A stretch of DNA of 64,000 nt from Propionibacterium sp. (GCA_012517405.1 JAAYVB010000006.1:62001-126000); one strand, 5' to 3'; positions 8,035-19,445 are shown, numbered from the stretch's first letter. Translations and numbers: made by a program. The notes: generated from the sequence alone by a model not told the origin.

Positions 8035-8090
8035 CGCCTTGACGGCGCGTCTGCCGGAGCACAGCTGTACTGCCGCCTATTGTCGGGACT

Positions 8091-8687
8091 GTGAAGAATG
8101 AGGTCCGGACACTGATGAGCGGGGACTCATCCTTCGGCCGCATCACCGACGCCATCGAGGCATTCGGTTGGCATCCCCGGGTGCAGGTCGAGCAGATTCC
8201 GGCACCCCAGCGCATCGCGCCACACGCCTATGCCGTCGAGGCAAGCGTGCTGACCACCGCGGACGACGAGGTCGGCACCGGACGCCTGATCGTTCTCCAC
8301 GATCCGAACGGCAACCAGGCCTGGAACGGCAACTACCGGTGCGTCAGCTACGCCCGCGCTGATGTCGATCTGGAGATGGTCACCGACCCTCTGCTCGCCG
8401 AGGTCGGCTGGACCTGGCTGACCGAGGCGCTGGAAGCGAACAACGCCAGCTATCACGACGCCTCCGGAACCGTGACGGCGGTGTCCAGCCGCAGTTTCGG
8501 CGAACTCGCCGGCGAGGCCGACCGTGCGGAGATCGAGATCCGCGCGTCGTGGACTCCCGAGCTGGGTGAACTGCCCGACATCGTGCCTCACCTGGCGGCC
8601 TGGCAGTCGCTGCTGTGCACCACCGCCGGTCTACCTCCATTGGCCGACGGCATCATTCAACTCACCACCCGGCTGGAACAACAATGA
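8091..8687 (+). CDS. DUF3000 family protein
   Basis: A 198-residue conserved actinobacterial protein of unknown function. The segments PAPQRIAPHAYAVEA, GTGRLIVLHDPNGNQAWNG and FRCVSY-like RCVSYARADVDLEM are typical of DUF3000. No catalytic motif or membrane segment is seen. It overlaps the next gene by four bases (ATGA), so it is translationally coupled to ribonuclease D; this pairing and the nearby dxs are common in Actinomycetota. A role in RNA metabolism would be guilt by association only. Confidence 0.85.
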   Translation: MKNEVRTLMSGDSSFGRITDAIEAFGWHPRVQVEQIPAPQRIAPHAYAVEASVLTTADDEVGTGRLIVLHDPNGNQAWNGNYRCVSYARADVDLEMVTDPLLAEVGWTWLTEALEANNASYHDASGTVTAVSSRSFGELAGEADRAEIEIRASWTPELGELPDIVPHLAAWQSLLCTTAGLPPLADGIIQLTTRLEQQ

Positions 8688-9946
8688 GCGAACCTCCCGA
8701 ACTCGATCTAGCCGAACTGCCGGTGCTGGCCGAGCCCGCCAGCGGAGTTCCCTCAGTGGTCGACGATTCGCCAAGCCGGAGCGCGGCACTCGAAGCCCTG
8801 CGGGCCGGTCATGGTCCAATCGCCATCGATGTTGAACGCGCGCAGAGCTTCCGGTACTCGTCCAAGGCCTACCTGCTGCAGCTCAAGCGTCCCGGTTCGG
8901 GCATCATATTGATCGATCCGACTGCATTCCAGACCGATGAGGCCGAGGTCGCGCAGCTGGCAGCCTTGCAGCAGCTGATCGGCGACCAGGAGTGGATCAT
9001 CCATGCGGCCACCCAGGACCTGCCCAATCTGGTGCAGCTGGGGTTGCGTCCGGTGCAGCTCTTCGACACCGAACTGGCCGCACGCCTGCTCGGACTGCCA
9101 AAGGTGGGTCTGGCCGCGCTGGTCGGCAGGTACTGCGGCGTCCGGCTTCTCAAGGAGCATTCCGCCGCCGATTGGTCACGACGGCCTATTCCCGATGACT
9201 GGCTGGCTTACGCCGCACTCGACGTCGAGCTCCTGCACGAGTTGCGCGAACAGTTGAGCGCCGAGTTGGCCGCAACCGACAAGCAGGAATGGGCCGCTCA
9301 AGAGTTCGAGTGGCTGTGCCGATGGGCAGTGCATCCGGCCGCCGAGCACCCCGACCGGTGGCGCCGCACGTCGGGTTCGCATCTCGTCCGTACGCCACGC
9401 GGCCAGGCCGTGGTTCGCGAACTGTGGACGGTTCGCGATGACATCGCCCACCAGAACGACAAGGCACCCTCGAAGATCCTGCCTGACAAGGCCATCAGTG
9501 AACTGGCCGCACTGATCACCCGCAGCCACCCCGGCGTCCCCACGGTGCAGGAGCTGCGTTCCATCGATGGGTTCAAGCGCCGCCAAGCTCGTGCCTATCA
9601 GGCCGAATGGCTCGCTGCGCTCGATCGGGTAGCGAACCTGCCCACCAGCGAGCTGCCGCCGGTGCGCACCGCAACCAATGGGATTCCCGCTCCACGCAAC
9701 TGGGAGCGCGTCAACCCGCAGGCCTGGCGGCGCTGGGACGCTGTGCGTCCGGTGGTCGTGAAGCGTGCCGAGGAGCTCAATCTGCCGGTGGAGAATCTCA
9801 TCTCCCCCGATGCGCTCAAGCATCTTCTGTGGGAGATCGAGCTGCCACTGAGCGTCGAGTCGGTCTCCGATCAGCTCGCCGCCCGCGACGCCCGCCGCTG
9901 GCAGCAGGACCTGATCGCTCCCCTGGTGGTGGAGCGGCTCAGCTGA
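8684..9946 (+). CDS. rnd: ribonuclease D (DEDD exonuclease with HRDC domain)
   Basis: A 420-residue 3'-5' exoribonuclease. The DEDDy catalytic residues are visible: AIDVERA (DxE), QDLPNL with the second Asp, and YAALDVELL with Tyr and the last Asp, all inside about residues 40-220. An HRDC nucleic-acid-binding domain follows (KAPSKILPDKAI, about residue 270 on). The enzyme trims tRNA and other stable RNA ends. The start is the ATG overlapping the DUF3000 stop. Its last eight bases overlap the 3' end of the convergent dxs. Confidence 0.9.
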   Translation: MSEPPELDLAELPVLAEPASGVPSVVDDSPSRSAALEALRAGHGPIAIDVERAQSFRYSSKAYLLQLKRPGSGIILIDPTAFQTDEAEVAQLAALQQLIGDQEWIIHAATQDLPNLVQLGLRPVQLFDTELAARLLGLPKVGLAALVGRYCGVRLLKEHSAADWSRRPIPDDWLAYAALDVELLHELREQLSAELAATDKQEWAAQEFEWLCRWAVHPAAEHPDRWRRTSGSHLVRTPRGQAVVRELWTVRDDIAHQNDKAPSKILPDKAISELAALITRSHPGVPTVQELRSIDGFKRRQARAYQAEWLAALDRVANLPTSELPPVRTATNGIPAPRNWERVNPQAWRRWDAVRPVVVKRAEELNLPVENLISPDALKHLLWEIELPLSVESVSDQLAARDARRWQQDLIAPLVVERLS

Positions 9947-11903
9947 GTCCGGTCGCTTCTGACGGCACCTCTGCCGCCGGTTCGCCATGGGTCAGTGGCG
10001 AAACCTCTCGGCGTCCACCGTGGGGGGCTTCAATGAAGGCGGTCATCGTCTCCGTCACCTCGCGGGCGATCGCCTGCGGTGTCAGCCCGATCTCGGCGAA
10101 GATCTCGTTGCGGGTCGCCGGCTGCAGGTATCGCTGCGGGACGCCGAACTGGCGGGTGGGCACCTCGATCCCGGCAGCGTCCATCTCCAGCTCGAGGTGC
10201 GATCCCAAACCACCAACGATCAGGTTGTCCTCGATGGTGACGATCAGCCGGTGGTGCCGGGTCATCTCAACCAGTGCGGGGCTGATCGGCAGTCCCCACA
10301 CCGGATCAACCACGCTCACGGTGATGCCCTGCGCCCGGAGCAGGTCGGCCACCTTCAATGCCCGCGCGCACATCGCGCCCCAAGCCACCAGCAACACATC
10401 GGCGTCCTCGTCGGCCGAGAGCACGTCGAGACCGTCCCGCCGGACGACCGCGGGCATCGGGTCCGGCAGCTTCTCCTTGCTGTAGCGAATCAGCGTGGGG
10501 GCATCACTGGTCTCGACAGCTTGCGTGAGAACTTCGGCCAGCCGTGGCTGATCACGAGGACTGGCCAGCATCAGACCGGGCACTATGCCAGCGAGGGAGA
10601 CATCCCAGATGCCGTTGTGGCTGGCACCGTCGGGTCCGGTGATTCCCGCCCGGTCCAGCACGACAGTCACTCCGAGCTTGTGCAGACCCACGTCTAGCAG
10701 CAGTTGATCGAAGGCCCGGTTGAGGAATGTCGAGTACACGGCGAAGACCGGGTGCAGACCCGCGCGCGCCAAGCCGGCAGCCATCGTCATCGCGTGCTGT
10801 TCGGCGATGCCGACATCGAAGGTCCGCTCCGGGTAGGCCGCCGCGAACCGGGTCAACCCCACCGGATGCAGCATCGCCGCGGTGAGCGCCACCACATCGG
10901 GATGGTCGTCCGCGATCTCCATCATCTGCTGCGCAAAGGCATCGGTCCAGGTGGCCTGCACGGCTGCGCTGAGGGGCTCTCCGGTCGTGGCGTCGATGCG
11001 TCCGACCGTGTGAAAGTGATCGGCCTTGTTGAGTTCGGCGGCCCGGAAACCATGGCCCTTCTTGGTGATGGCGTGCACGATGACCGGCCCCCCGAAGCCC
11101 TTGGCCAGCTCGAGAGCCTCGGTCAAGGCGTCGAGGTCATGGCCGTCGATCGGTCCGAGGTACTTCAGGCCCAGGTCGCTGAACATCTCCTGCGGAGCCA
11201 GGATGTCCTTGAGACCCGATTTCATGCCGTGCAGCACGTCATAGGCGGTGCGTCCGAAACGCGCCCGCCGCATCTGGGTCTTGATCGTCTCCAGCGTTTG
11301 CTCGTAGCGGGGATCGGTGCGGATCGCCCCCAGTTGTCGTGACAGCCCGCCCACCGTCGGGGCATAGGAGCGTCCGTTGTCGTTGACCACGATCACCAGC
11401 GGGAGATCGTCGGCGATCGCGATGTTGTTCAGCGCCTCCCAGGCCATGCCGCCGGTCAGTGCTCCGTCACCGATGACAGCCACCACCGTGCGATCGGTTT
11501 CGCCGCGCAGCTGGAAGCCGTGTGCCAGACCCTCCGCCCAGCTCAGCGCCGTGGACGCATGCGAGTTCTCAACCCAGTCATGCTCGGACTCCGCCACGCA
11601 GGGGTAGCCCGACAAGCCGTCCTTCTGCCGCAGGCTTGCGAACTCCCCACCGCGTCCGGTCAGCATTTTGTGCACATAGCTTTGGTGCCCCGTGTCGAAG
11701 ATGATCGGATCGTGCGGCGAATCGAAAGTGAGATGCAACGCCAAGGTCAGCTCGACAACCCCCAGGTTGGGACCCAGGTGACCGCCGGTGCGGCTCACGT
11801 TCGAGATCAGGAACTGCCTGATCTCGGCTGCCAGCTCATCCAGCTGTGGACGCTGCAACGCGCGCAGGTCGCTGGGCTGATGAATCGACTCCAACAAGGA
11901 CAT
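9939..11903 (-). CDS. dxs: 1-deoxy-D-xylulose-5-phosphate synthase
   Basis: A 654-residue thiamine diphosphate enzyme condensing pyruvate and glyceraldehyde 3-phosphate in the first step of the MEP isoprenoid pathway. Visible are GHQSYVHKMLTGR, the ThDP motif GDGALTGGMAWEALNN ending in VNDN, DVGIAEQHAMTMAAGLA with the catalytic Glu, and DRAGITGPDGASH. Length is normal for the family. The ATG at 11903 follows GGAG-poor but typical context; the longer upstream reading is not DXS-like. Convergent with and overlapping rnd at the 3' end. Confidence 0.97.
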   Translation of the reverse strand: MSLLESIHQPSDLRALQRPQLDELAAEIRQFLISNVSRTGGHLGPNLGVVELTLALHLTFDSPHDPIIFDTGHQSYVHKMLTGRGGEFASLRQKDGLSGYPCVAESEHDWVENSHASTALSWAEGLAHGFQLRGETDRTVVAVIGDGALTGGMAWEALNNIAIADDLPLVIVVNDNGRSYAPTVGGLSRQLGAIRTDPRYEQTLETIKTQMRRARFGRTAYDVLHGMKSGLKDILAPQEMFSDLGLKYLGPIDGHDLDALTEALELAKGFGGPVIVHAITKKGHGFRAAELNKADHFHTVGRIDATTGEPLSAAVQATWTDAFAQQMMEIADDHPDVVALTAAMLHPVGLTRFAAAYPERTFDVGIAEQHAMTMAAGLARAGLHPVFAVYSTFLNRAFDQLLLDVGLHKLGVTVVLDRAGITGPDGASHNGIWDVSLAGIVPGLMLASPRDQPRLAEVLTQAVETSDAPTLIRYSKEKLPDPMPAVVRRDGLDVLSADEDADVLLVAWGAMCARALKVADLLRAQGITVSVVDPVWGLPISPALVEMTRHHRLIVTIEDNLIVGGLGSHLELEMDAAGIEVPTRQFGVPQRYLQPATRNEIFAEIGLTPQAIAREVTETMTAFIEAPHGGRREVSPLTHGEPAAEVPSEATGLS

Positions 11904-12009
11904 GGTTCGACGATACCGGCACCGCACAGGTTGTCCACTACGCCTCACGGCCATTTCCTCGGTTGACCGCAGGATCGTCGTCCTGACCCGGTGCGGGCCT
12001 GGCGATCCG

Positions 12010-12378
12010 TCAGGCAGTGCGAAGGAAGATCTTGCCTCGCAGGGCCTCCTCGACCAGTGCGATCGCGCGGCGCGTCGCCAGCAGGTGCAGCTCTTCGGCC
12101 TCGTCGTCCAGCAGGCTCGGTTGGTCGTCCAAACGCATCTCGCGGTTCGCCCGAATTCGTCCCTCGATGAAATCGCCGGCGAACCGGGCCAAGACGCTCG
12201 GGTGACGACGCAGCACTGCATAGCCCCGATAGTCGGGCGGGCAGCAGCCCAGTAACCAGTCTGCTGCCGACTGCTCCCAATCTGGGACGCCCGGAGGCAG
12301 GACGGTCTCCGGCCAACCCCGCGGAACGAAGTTCTGGACGGACAGCTCGTCGGCGAGTCGATGGGCGATGGTGGTCAT
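12010..12378 (-). CDS. conserved hypothetical protein behind an SOS-like box
   Basis: A 122-residue acidic soluble protein with no assignable domain. It starts with a likely helix (IAHRLADEL) and ends with a Leu/Glu-rich helical region (about residues 85-120, DDEAEELHLLATRRAIALVEEAL). A strong site GAGGAGGACGAG precedes the ATG. A perfect TCGAAC-N4-GTTCGA palindrome lies 30 bases upstream of the start, the form of the mycobacterial LexA box, so DNA-damage induction is suggested. No function is proposed. The two Cys in LLGCCPPDY may be metal-binding or incidental. Confidence 0.75.
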   Translation of the reverse strand: MTTIAHRLADELSVQNFVPRGWPETVLPPGVPDWEQSAADWLLGCCPPDYRGYAVLRRHPSVLARFAGDFIEGRIRANREMRLDDQPSLLDDEAEELHLLATRRAIALVEEALRGKIFLRTA

Positions 12379-12408
12379 CTCGTCCTCCTCATACTCGGAA
12401 AGCCGATC

Positions 12409-12424
12409 TCGAACATTTGTTCGA
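12409..12424. promoter_or_regulatory. SOS box (LexA site) candidate
   Basis: TCGAAC ATTT GTTCGA is a perfect palindrome matching the mycobacterial SOS-box pattern TCGAAC(N4)GTTCGA. It lies 30 bases upstream of the minus-strand unknown gene and about 120 bases upstream of the HIT gene on the plus strand. The unknown gene is the likelier target. Confidence 0.65.
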
Positions 12425-12545
12425 TTGGTTCAAGTATGCACTGCACCTATGACGAAAACCAGCACCACAGGCGAAACACCCAGGCGTGGCGATAACTCGA
12501 GCTGCGATTTTCGTAAGAGTTCGCTGTGGAGCGCAGAATGGGGGC

Positions 12546-12962
12546 ATGGACGTCTTCGACCAGATCATCGCGGGGCAACTGCCCGCGGAGGTCATCTGGC
12601 GCACCGAGCGTTTGATCGCCTTTCTGGATGCCCGGCCGCTGTTCGCGGGACACACGCTGGTCTGCCCGGTCGAACACTATGAAACCCTGTACGAACTTCC
12701 CGAGGACTACTACACCGAGATCCTCGCTGCTGCCCGCACCATCGCACTCGCCCAGAAGGCGGCACTGGGCGCTCAGGGCACCTTCATCGCCGCCAACAAC
12801 GTCATCAGCCAGTCGGTCCCGCATTTCCACTTGCACGTCGTGCCACGTAGCAAGGGCGACGGACTGAAGGGATTCTTCTGGCCGCGCAGCAGGCCATCAG
12901 CCGACCAGCTGCATGCTGTGGCCGAGCAACTACGCGCCGAACTGGCAGGAGCAAAGCCTTGA
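12546..12962 (+). CDS. HIT-family nucleotide hydrolase/transferase
   Basis: A 138-residue histidine-triad protein. The N-terminal fold is typical (FDQIIAGQLPAEVIW, AFLDARPLFAGHTLVCPV) and the triad HFHLHVVPR near residue 98 holds the catalytic central His. Family members hydrolyse nucleoside phosphoramidates, adenylated lysine or dinucleoside polyphosphates. The ATG at 12546 is preceded by GGGGC. The stop overlaps the start of the small downstream gene. Confidence 0.9.
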   Translation: MDVFDQIIAGQLPAEVIWRTERLIAFLDARPLFAGHTLVCPVEHYETLYELPEDYYTEILAAARTIALAQKAALGAQGTFIAANNVISQSVPHFHLHVVPRSKGDGLKGFFWPRSRPSADQLHAVAEQLRAELAGAKP

Positions 12963-13255
12963 GTGAACTCGCCAACATCTTCATGCCCGGCGCCCGCCAT
13001 TGGGACGAGGTGAAGCGCGCCGAGAAGTCGCTGTACGTCGATTCGAAACAAGGCGGCTCGGGTCCCGGCCAGCTCGATCTGGATTCCGGATTCATGGTCT
13101 TGCGTGATCAGACGGGAAACGCCACCGAGACCTCCACGACGATCGGGAACCCGTTCCGGACGGCACCCGAAGAGGCGGTGGAGGACGAACACAGATCTGC
13201 GGCCGACGACATCACCCAGATGTCCCCGACCGCAGATCCTGTTGTCAACGACTGA
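12959..13255 (+). CDS. small hypothetical protein (DUF6191-like)
   Basis: A 98-residue protein that would start at TTG 12959, overlapping the HIT stop (TTGA), with GGAG nine bases upstream. The first half (FMPGARHWDEVKRAEKSL, then GPGQLDLDSGFMVL) recalls short actinobacterial DUF6191 proteins, which share a start of the form LFxPGxxH and the motif GPIDLxSGxVxL. The C-terminal half is acidic and probably disordered. No function is known. It ends four bases before the convergent aconitase stop. Confidence 0.6.
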   Translation: MSELANIFMPGARHWDEVKRAEKSLYVDSKQGGSGPGQLDLDSGFMVLRDQTGNATETSTTIGNPFRTAPEEAVEDEHRSAADDITQMSPTADPVVND

Positions 13256-13258
13256 CGA

Positions 13259-15928
<2,670 letters not shown>

Positions 15929-15945
15929 GCTGCTCCCCATCTGCA

Positions 15946-15992
15946 ATTTATCTTGATGTCAAGATACCACTCTCGTGGTATTTCAGATAAAT
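15946..15992. promoter_or_regulatory. nested palindromes upstream of aconitase
   Basis: Three perfect inverted repeats interlock. TATCTTGA tg TCAAGATA occupies 15949-15966. TACCAC tctc GTGGTA occupies 15965-15980. ATTTATCT at 15946-15953 pairs with AGATAAAT at 15985-15992. The block begins 18 bases before the acnA start codon on the minus strand and probably spans its promoter. The A+T richness stands out against its surroundings. The regulator is not known. Confidence 0.6.
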
Positions 15993-16192
15993 CCTCCCAT
16001 CGTGAGGGTGGACTCAGGCCGGAACAGCCCACATCGACCCCCCGGACAAGGCAAGCCCGCACTAACCTGATGTCGGGTCCCGGCCTCTCGCTCAGCGCGC
16101 CCATGCCGAGACCCACAGCGGCAACCCCTATTGACACCCTAAATGCGCCCGCACAGGTTCGGTTGAGCGCAGGCCGCGGATAACGTCGAAAC

Positions 16193-16477
16193 ATGACACA
16201 AGACAAGTTCAATGCTGATTCCAACGACAACTTCGAGGTCGCCGGCAATCAACTCACCGACGCGATCAAGAAGCTCTGGAAGGACACCACCGTCCGGAGC
16301 ATCATCATCCGCCATCCCGATGGCAGGAAGCTCATGACCGTGCCGCTGGCCGTCGGTGTCGCCGGCGGAGCCATCGCACTGGTGATGGCTCCCGTACTGT
16401 CGATCATCGCCGCGATCGGGGCAGGGCTGGCCAAGGTCCGCGTCGAGGTCGTCCGCACCGACGACCCGCAACGCTGA
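16193..16477 (+). CDS. DUF4342 family protein
   Basis: A 94-residue protein with the DUF4342 core: a short acidic start, VRSIIIRHPDGRKLMTVPL, a Gly/Ala-rich hydrophobic hairpin (VGVAGGAIALVMAPVLSII, about residues 53-75) and a final VEVVRTD strand. It is probably membrane-associated. No function is established. The preceding 265 bases hold the acnA operator block and a TTGACA hexamer at 16132-16137 that could be part of its promoter. Confidence 0.85.
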   Translation: MTQDKFNADSNDNFEVAGNQLTDAIKKLWKDTTVRSIIIRHPDGRKLMTVPLAVGVAGGAIALVMAPVLSIIAAIGAGLAKVRVEVVRTDDPQR

Positions 16478-16505
16478 TCACCCCGTTGCTGCGTGATGCG
16501 TTCGA

Positions 16506-16706
16506 TCAGTGCCGAATCGATGACTGCTGGCGGGCTGCCCGACGCTGCTTGAGTTGGGCGGCATAGACCTCGCGCAACTCCGGGTCGTCCATCACCAGAT
16601 AGACCAGTCCGCAGTCCTGCGGCCCGTTGGCGCCGGGCTGACACAGGCTGCACGGGTCGTCCGGACGAAGCGGACAGCGCGGCGTGCTTATTCGCGAAGT
16701 GGTCAT
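16506..16706 (-). CDS. small Cys-rich conserved protein (DUF6767-like)
   Basis: A 66-residue protein with CPLRPDDPCSLCQPGANGPQDCGLVYLVM, a four-Cys pattern that recalls the actinobacterial DUF6767 family and could bind a metal. The C-terminal part (DDPELREVYAAQLKQRR) is a charged helix. The ATG at 16706 is used; no good ribosome binding site precedes it. It lies divergent from and close to the siderophore-interacting fusion protein, sharing its upstream region, so a link to iron use is possible but unsupported. Confidence 0.7.
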   Translation of the reverse strand: MTTSRISTPRCPLRPDDPCSLCQPGANGPQDCGLVYLVMDDPELREVYAAQLKQRRAARQQSSIRH

Positions 16707-16824
16707 CGATTCAACTGTACGTCCGAACGCCGCGATCCTCAACTCGGCATGGCAACCGCGCAGCCTTTTCGCAACATCGCTGTATCCAATAGGCTGGGGC
16801 TCCGCCGTCAGAAACGAGGATTAC

Positions 16825-18681
16825 GTGAGTTCCAGTCTGCGCCCGATCGATGTTTTCCCGATCACCACCCGAGTACTCGACGTATTGCGCGTCAGTGATG
16901 TCACCCCTGGTATGCGCAGAGTCACTCTCGGGGGGCCGGGTCTGGCGGCCCACACTGCCGATACCGGCTATCCGGTGCAGGCGTTTCGCTCCGATGGCTT
17001 CGACGACGAATTCAAGATCATTCTCAAGCACCCGGACGCCGACGTCGTGGTCGCACCCGCTCAGGCCGACGGGGTGCTCAACTGGCCGATGGACAATCCC
17101 CTGCTGGTGGCACGGACCTACACCGTTCGCCGATGGGATCCCGCGGCCGGCGAGATCGACGTTGACGTCGTCAGGCACGATTCGGGACCTGCCGGCCGGT
17201 GGGCGCAGACGGTCGAGCCGGGCGAGCAGGTACAGATCGCCGGACCAAAGGCCTCCAGTGGCCAGCCCGAGGGCGCTGACTGGATACTGGCCGCCGGTGA
17301 CGAGACAGCTCTGCCCGCGATCGGACGGTGGCTCGAGAACTGGCCACACGGCGTGCCCGGGCAGATCTTCATCGAGGTAGCCGAACAATCGCACAGGCAG
17401 CAACTCACCCAGCCCGACGGCGTCCAGCTGACCTGGTTGGTCCGCGACGGGGCACCGGCCGGCACGACCAGCCTCCTTCACGACGCTGTCCGGGCCGCGC
17501 CGTGGTGGGAGGGCAGGGTCTTCGTCTGGCTGGCCGGCGAATCCCTCACGTTGGCGCCGATCCGCCGCTGGCTGCGCCACGAGAAGCAGCTGCCGAAGGC
17601 GCAGCTGGACGTGACAGGCTACTGGCGCCGCCAGCCGCACGCCGAGGACACCGGCGGCCTGGATGTCCTGGGCAGCACCGCGACCCACACTCTGAAACTG
17701 CAGAAACTGGCCGACATCGTACCGGGATTCGCCATCCGCACCGCCATCACGATGGGACTGGCAGCCGCACTGGAATCAGGACCGCGCACCTCGGGCCAGA
17801 TCGCCGCGCAGACAGCCGCGCCCGAGACAGGAATCGCCAAGCTGCTGCGCTATCTGGCGAGTCTGGGACTTGTCTCCCGCACCGCGGACGGACGCTACGG
17901 ACTCACCGACTTCGGCGCCGAGCTGAACAATGACCATCTTGCCGGGGAGTTGGACTTCGCTGCCGATCATGCGCTCCGCGAGTTGGCCGGCCTGCTCTGC
18001 TTGACCGACGCCGTTGAATCGGGGCGCCACGGCGGGTCCGCCTGGTTCAGCGATGCAGCCCCCGAGACCGTGCTAACCGAGCCCGCAGTGGTGGCCGAAC
18101 GGATCGCAGATGAGGCCACCAAGGCCGGCTACCTGGCCGGTCCACTGGCCCACTCACCCGAGTTGCGGGGTCTGGGTTCGCTCGCGGTGATGGGATTGGG
18201 GGCGGCGGTCATCGCGTCCGTGCTCGTGCGTGAGCACGATCGCTTGCAGGTCACCGTGCTTGCGACCCCGGCCGAGATCGAGGTGCTGCGAGCATCCGCG
18301 CCAGCACACGAACGGGTCAGGTGCGCTCCGGCAGACGCCGGCGATGCGCCGGAGCCGACCGATGCGGTCCTGCTCGTCAACGTACTCAACGGTTCATCCG
18401 ACGCGGATGCTGCCCGGCACCTGCGCGCGATCGCAGACCGGCTGAATCCGGGCGGACGAATTCTCGTCCTGACCGAGGTCTTCGATGCGCAGCGGGCCTA
18501 TCCGCACGACTACGCCGAGGACCTCATTGATTTCGGCCTGTTCGGTGGTGGATCTCGTGACCACGGCGAGTATGCGTCGCTGTTCGCTGCGGCGGGGCTG
18601 GGGGGCATGCGGGGCGAGACGCTGGGCTGGGGATTCACGCTGGTCAGCCTGGCGCCCCGCAGGCCGCAGGATGAGGGCTAG
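16825..18681 (+). CDS. siderophore-interacting flavoprotein fused to an O-methyltransferase-like domain
   Basis: A 618-residue two-part protein. Residues 1-280 form a siderophore-interacting (SIP/ViuB) ferric reductase: ITTRVLDVLRVSDVTPGMRRVTL, the flavin motif ARTYTVRRW (RxYTxR), DETALPAIGRWLE and a final GYWRR. After a short linker, residues 295-618 look like a small-molecule O-methyltransferase: a winged-helix dimerisation segment (TSGQIAAQTAAPETGIAKLLRYL, ending in YGLTDFG), then a Rossmann region with a weak SAM motif (VMGLGAA) and GGRILVLTEVFD. The glycine motif is degenerate, so catalysis is doubtful. The GTG at 16825 follows GAGG. The stop codon shares CTAG with the convergent SDR stop. 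Confidence 0.78.
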   Translation: MSSSLRPIDVFPITTRVLDVLRVSDVTPGMRRVTLGGPGLAAHTADTGYPVQAFRSDGFDDEFKIILKHPDADVVVAPAQADGVLNWPMDNPLLVARTYTVRRWDPAAGEIDVDVVRHDSGPAGRWAQTVEPGEQVQIAGPKASSGQPEGADWILAAGDETALPAIGRWLENWPHGVPGQIFIEVAEQSHRQQLTQPDGVQLTWLVRDGAPAGTTSLLHDAVRAAPWWEGRVFVWLAGESLTLAPIRRWLRHEKQLPKAQLDVTGYWRRQPHAEDTGGLDVLGSTATHTLKLQKLADIVPGFAIRTAITMGLAAALESGPRTSGQIAAQTAAPETGIAKLLRYLASLGLVSRTADGRYGLTDFGAELNNDHLAGELDFAADHALRELAGLLCLTDAVESGRHGGSAWFSDAAPETVLTEPAVVAERIADEATKAGYLAGPLAHSPELRGLGSLAVMGLGAAVIASVLVREHDRLQVTVLATPAEIEVLRASAPAHERVRCAPADAGDAPEPTDAVLLVNVLNGSSDADAARHLRAIADRLNPGGRILVLTEVFDAQRAYPHDYAEDLIDFGLFGGGSRDHGEYASLFAAAGLGGMRGETLGWGFTLVSLAPRRPQDEG

Positions 18682-19445
18682 GACGTCGTCCAACCGCCAT
18701 CGACGACCAGCATCTGGCCGGTGATGTAGCTGGATGCATCGCTGGCCAGGAAGAGCGCGACCGAGCCGAGCTCGCTGGGCTCGGCGAGTCGTCCCATGGG
18801 GATGCGCGCGATGATCGACTTGGCTCTCGACCAATCGGAGAACAGTGTCTCGGTGAGTTCGGTATGCACCCATCCGGGAGCGATGCCGTTGCAGCGGATG
18901 CCCTTGCCCGACCATTCCTTGCTGAGCGCCCGCATCACTCCCCCGACTCCGGACTTGGCGGCCGCGTAGGCGACGATATCGGGCACCACCGACTGGTAGT
19001 TGTTGAGCGAACCGATGAAGATGTGGCTGCCTGGCCGCCCGGCCTCCAGCTGCCGGCGGCCGAGCTCCTGGCTGATCACGAAGGGCGCCGTCAGATGCAC
19101 CTGGAGCAGTCGCTCCCACTGTTCGCGGGGAAAATCGACCGCGGCTTCGCGATGCTGGAAGCCGGCCGCGTGCACGATGATGTCGATCGGACCGTCAAGG
19201 CCGTCCTCGCAGTCATCCAGCAGAGCAGCAGCATTGACGGTCATCACGTCGGCGGCCACCGCCACCGAGTTGGGCACCTTCTCGGTCGCGGCCTTGAGCT
19301 GCTGCGCGGTGCGGGAAACGAGCGCTACCTGCGCGCCGGCCTCGCCCAGAGCCTGGGCAATGGCCTGCCCGATCCCGCGCCCACCACCGGTGACGATCGC
19401 ACGACGACCCTCCAGCTTGAACAGATCCAATACCGACTCGGCCAT
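18678..19445 (-). CDS. SDR-family oxidoreductase
   Basis: A 255-residue classical short-chain dehydrogenase. The nucleotide motif is TGGGRGIGQAIA (about residues 18-29), the catalytic Ser and the YxxxK motif are in IGSLNNYQSVVPDIVAYAAAKSG, and the tail is typical (YITGQMLVVDGGW). Close relatives include gluconate 5-dehydrogenase and 3-oxoacyl-ACP reductase-like enzymes; the substrate is not known. The ATG at 19445 is preceded by AAGGGAG. It ends convergently with the SIP fusion and starts about 45 bases downstream of the flavodoxin-like gene on the same strand. Confidence 0.88.
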   Translation of the reverse strand: MAESVLDLFKLEGRRAIVTGGGRGIGQAIAQALGEAGAQVALVSRTAQQLKAATEKVPNSVAVAADVMTVNAAALLDDCEDGLDGPIDIIVHAAGFQHREAAVDFPREQWERLLQVHLTAPFVISQELGRRQLEAGRPGSHIFIGSLNNYQSVVPDIVAYAAAKSGVGGVMRALSKEWSGKGIRCNGIAPGWVHTELTETLFSDWSRAKSIIARIPMGRLAEPSELGSVALFLASDASSYITGQMLVVDGGWTTS

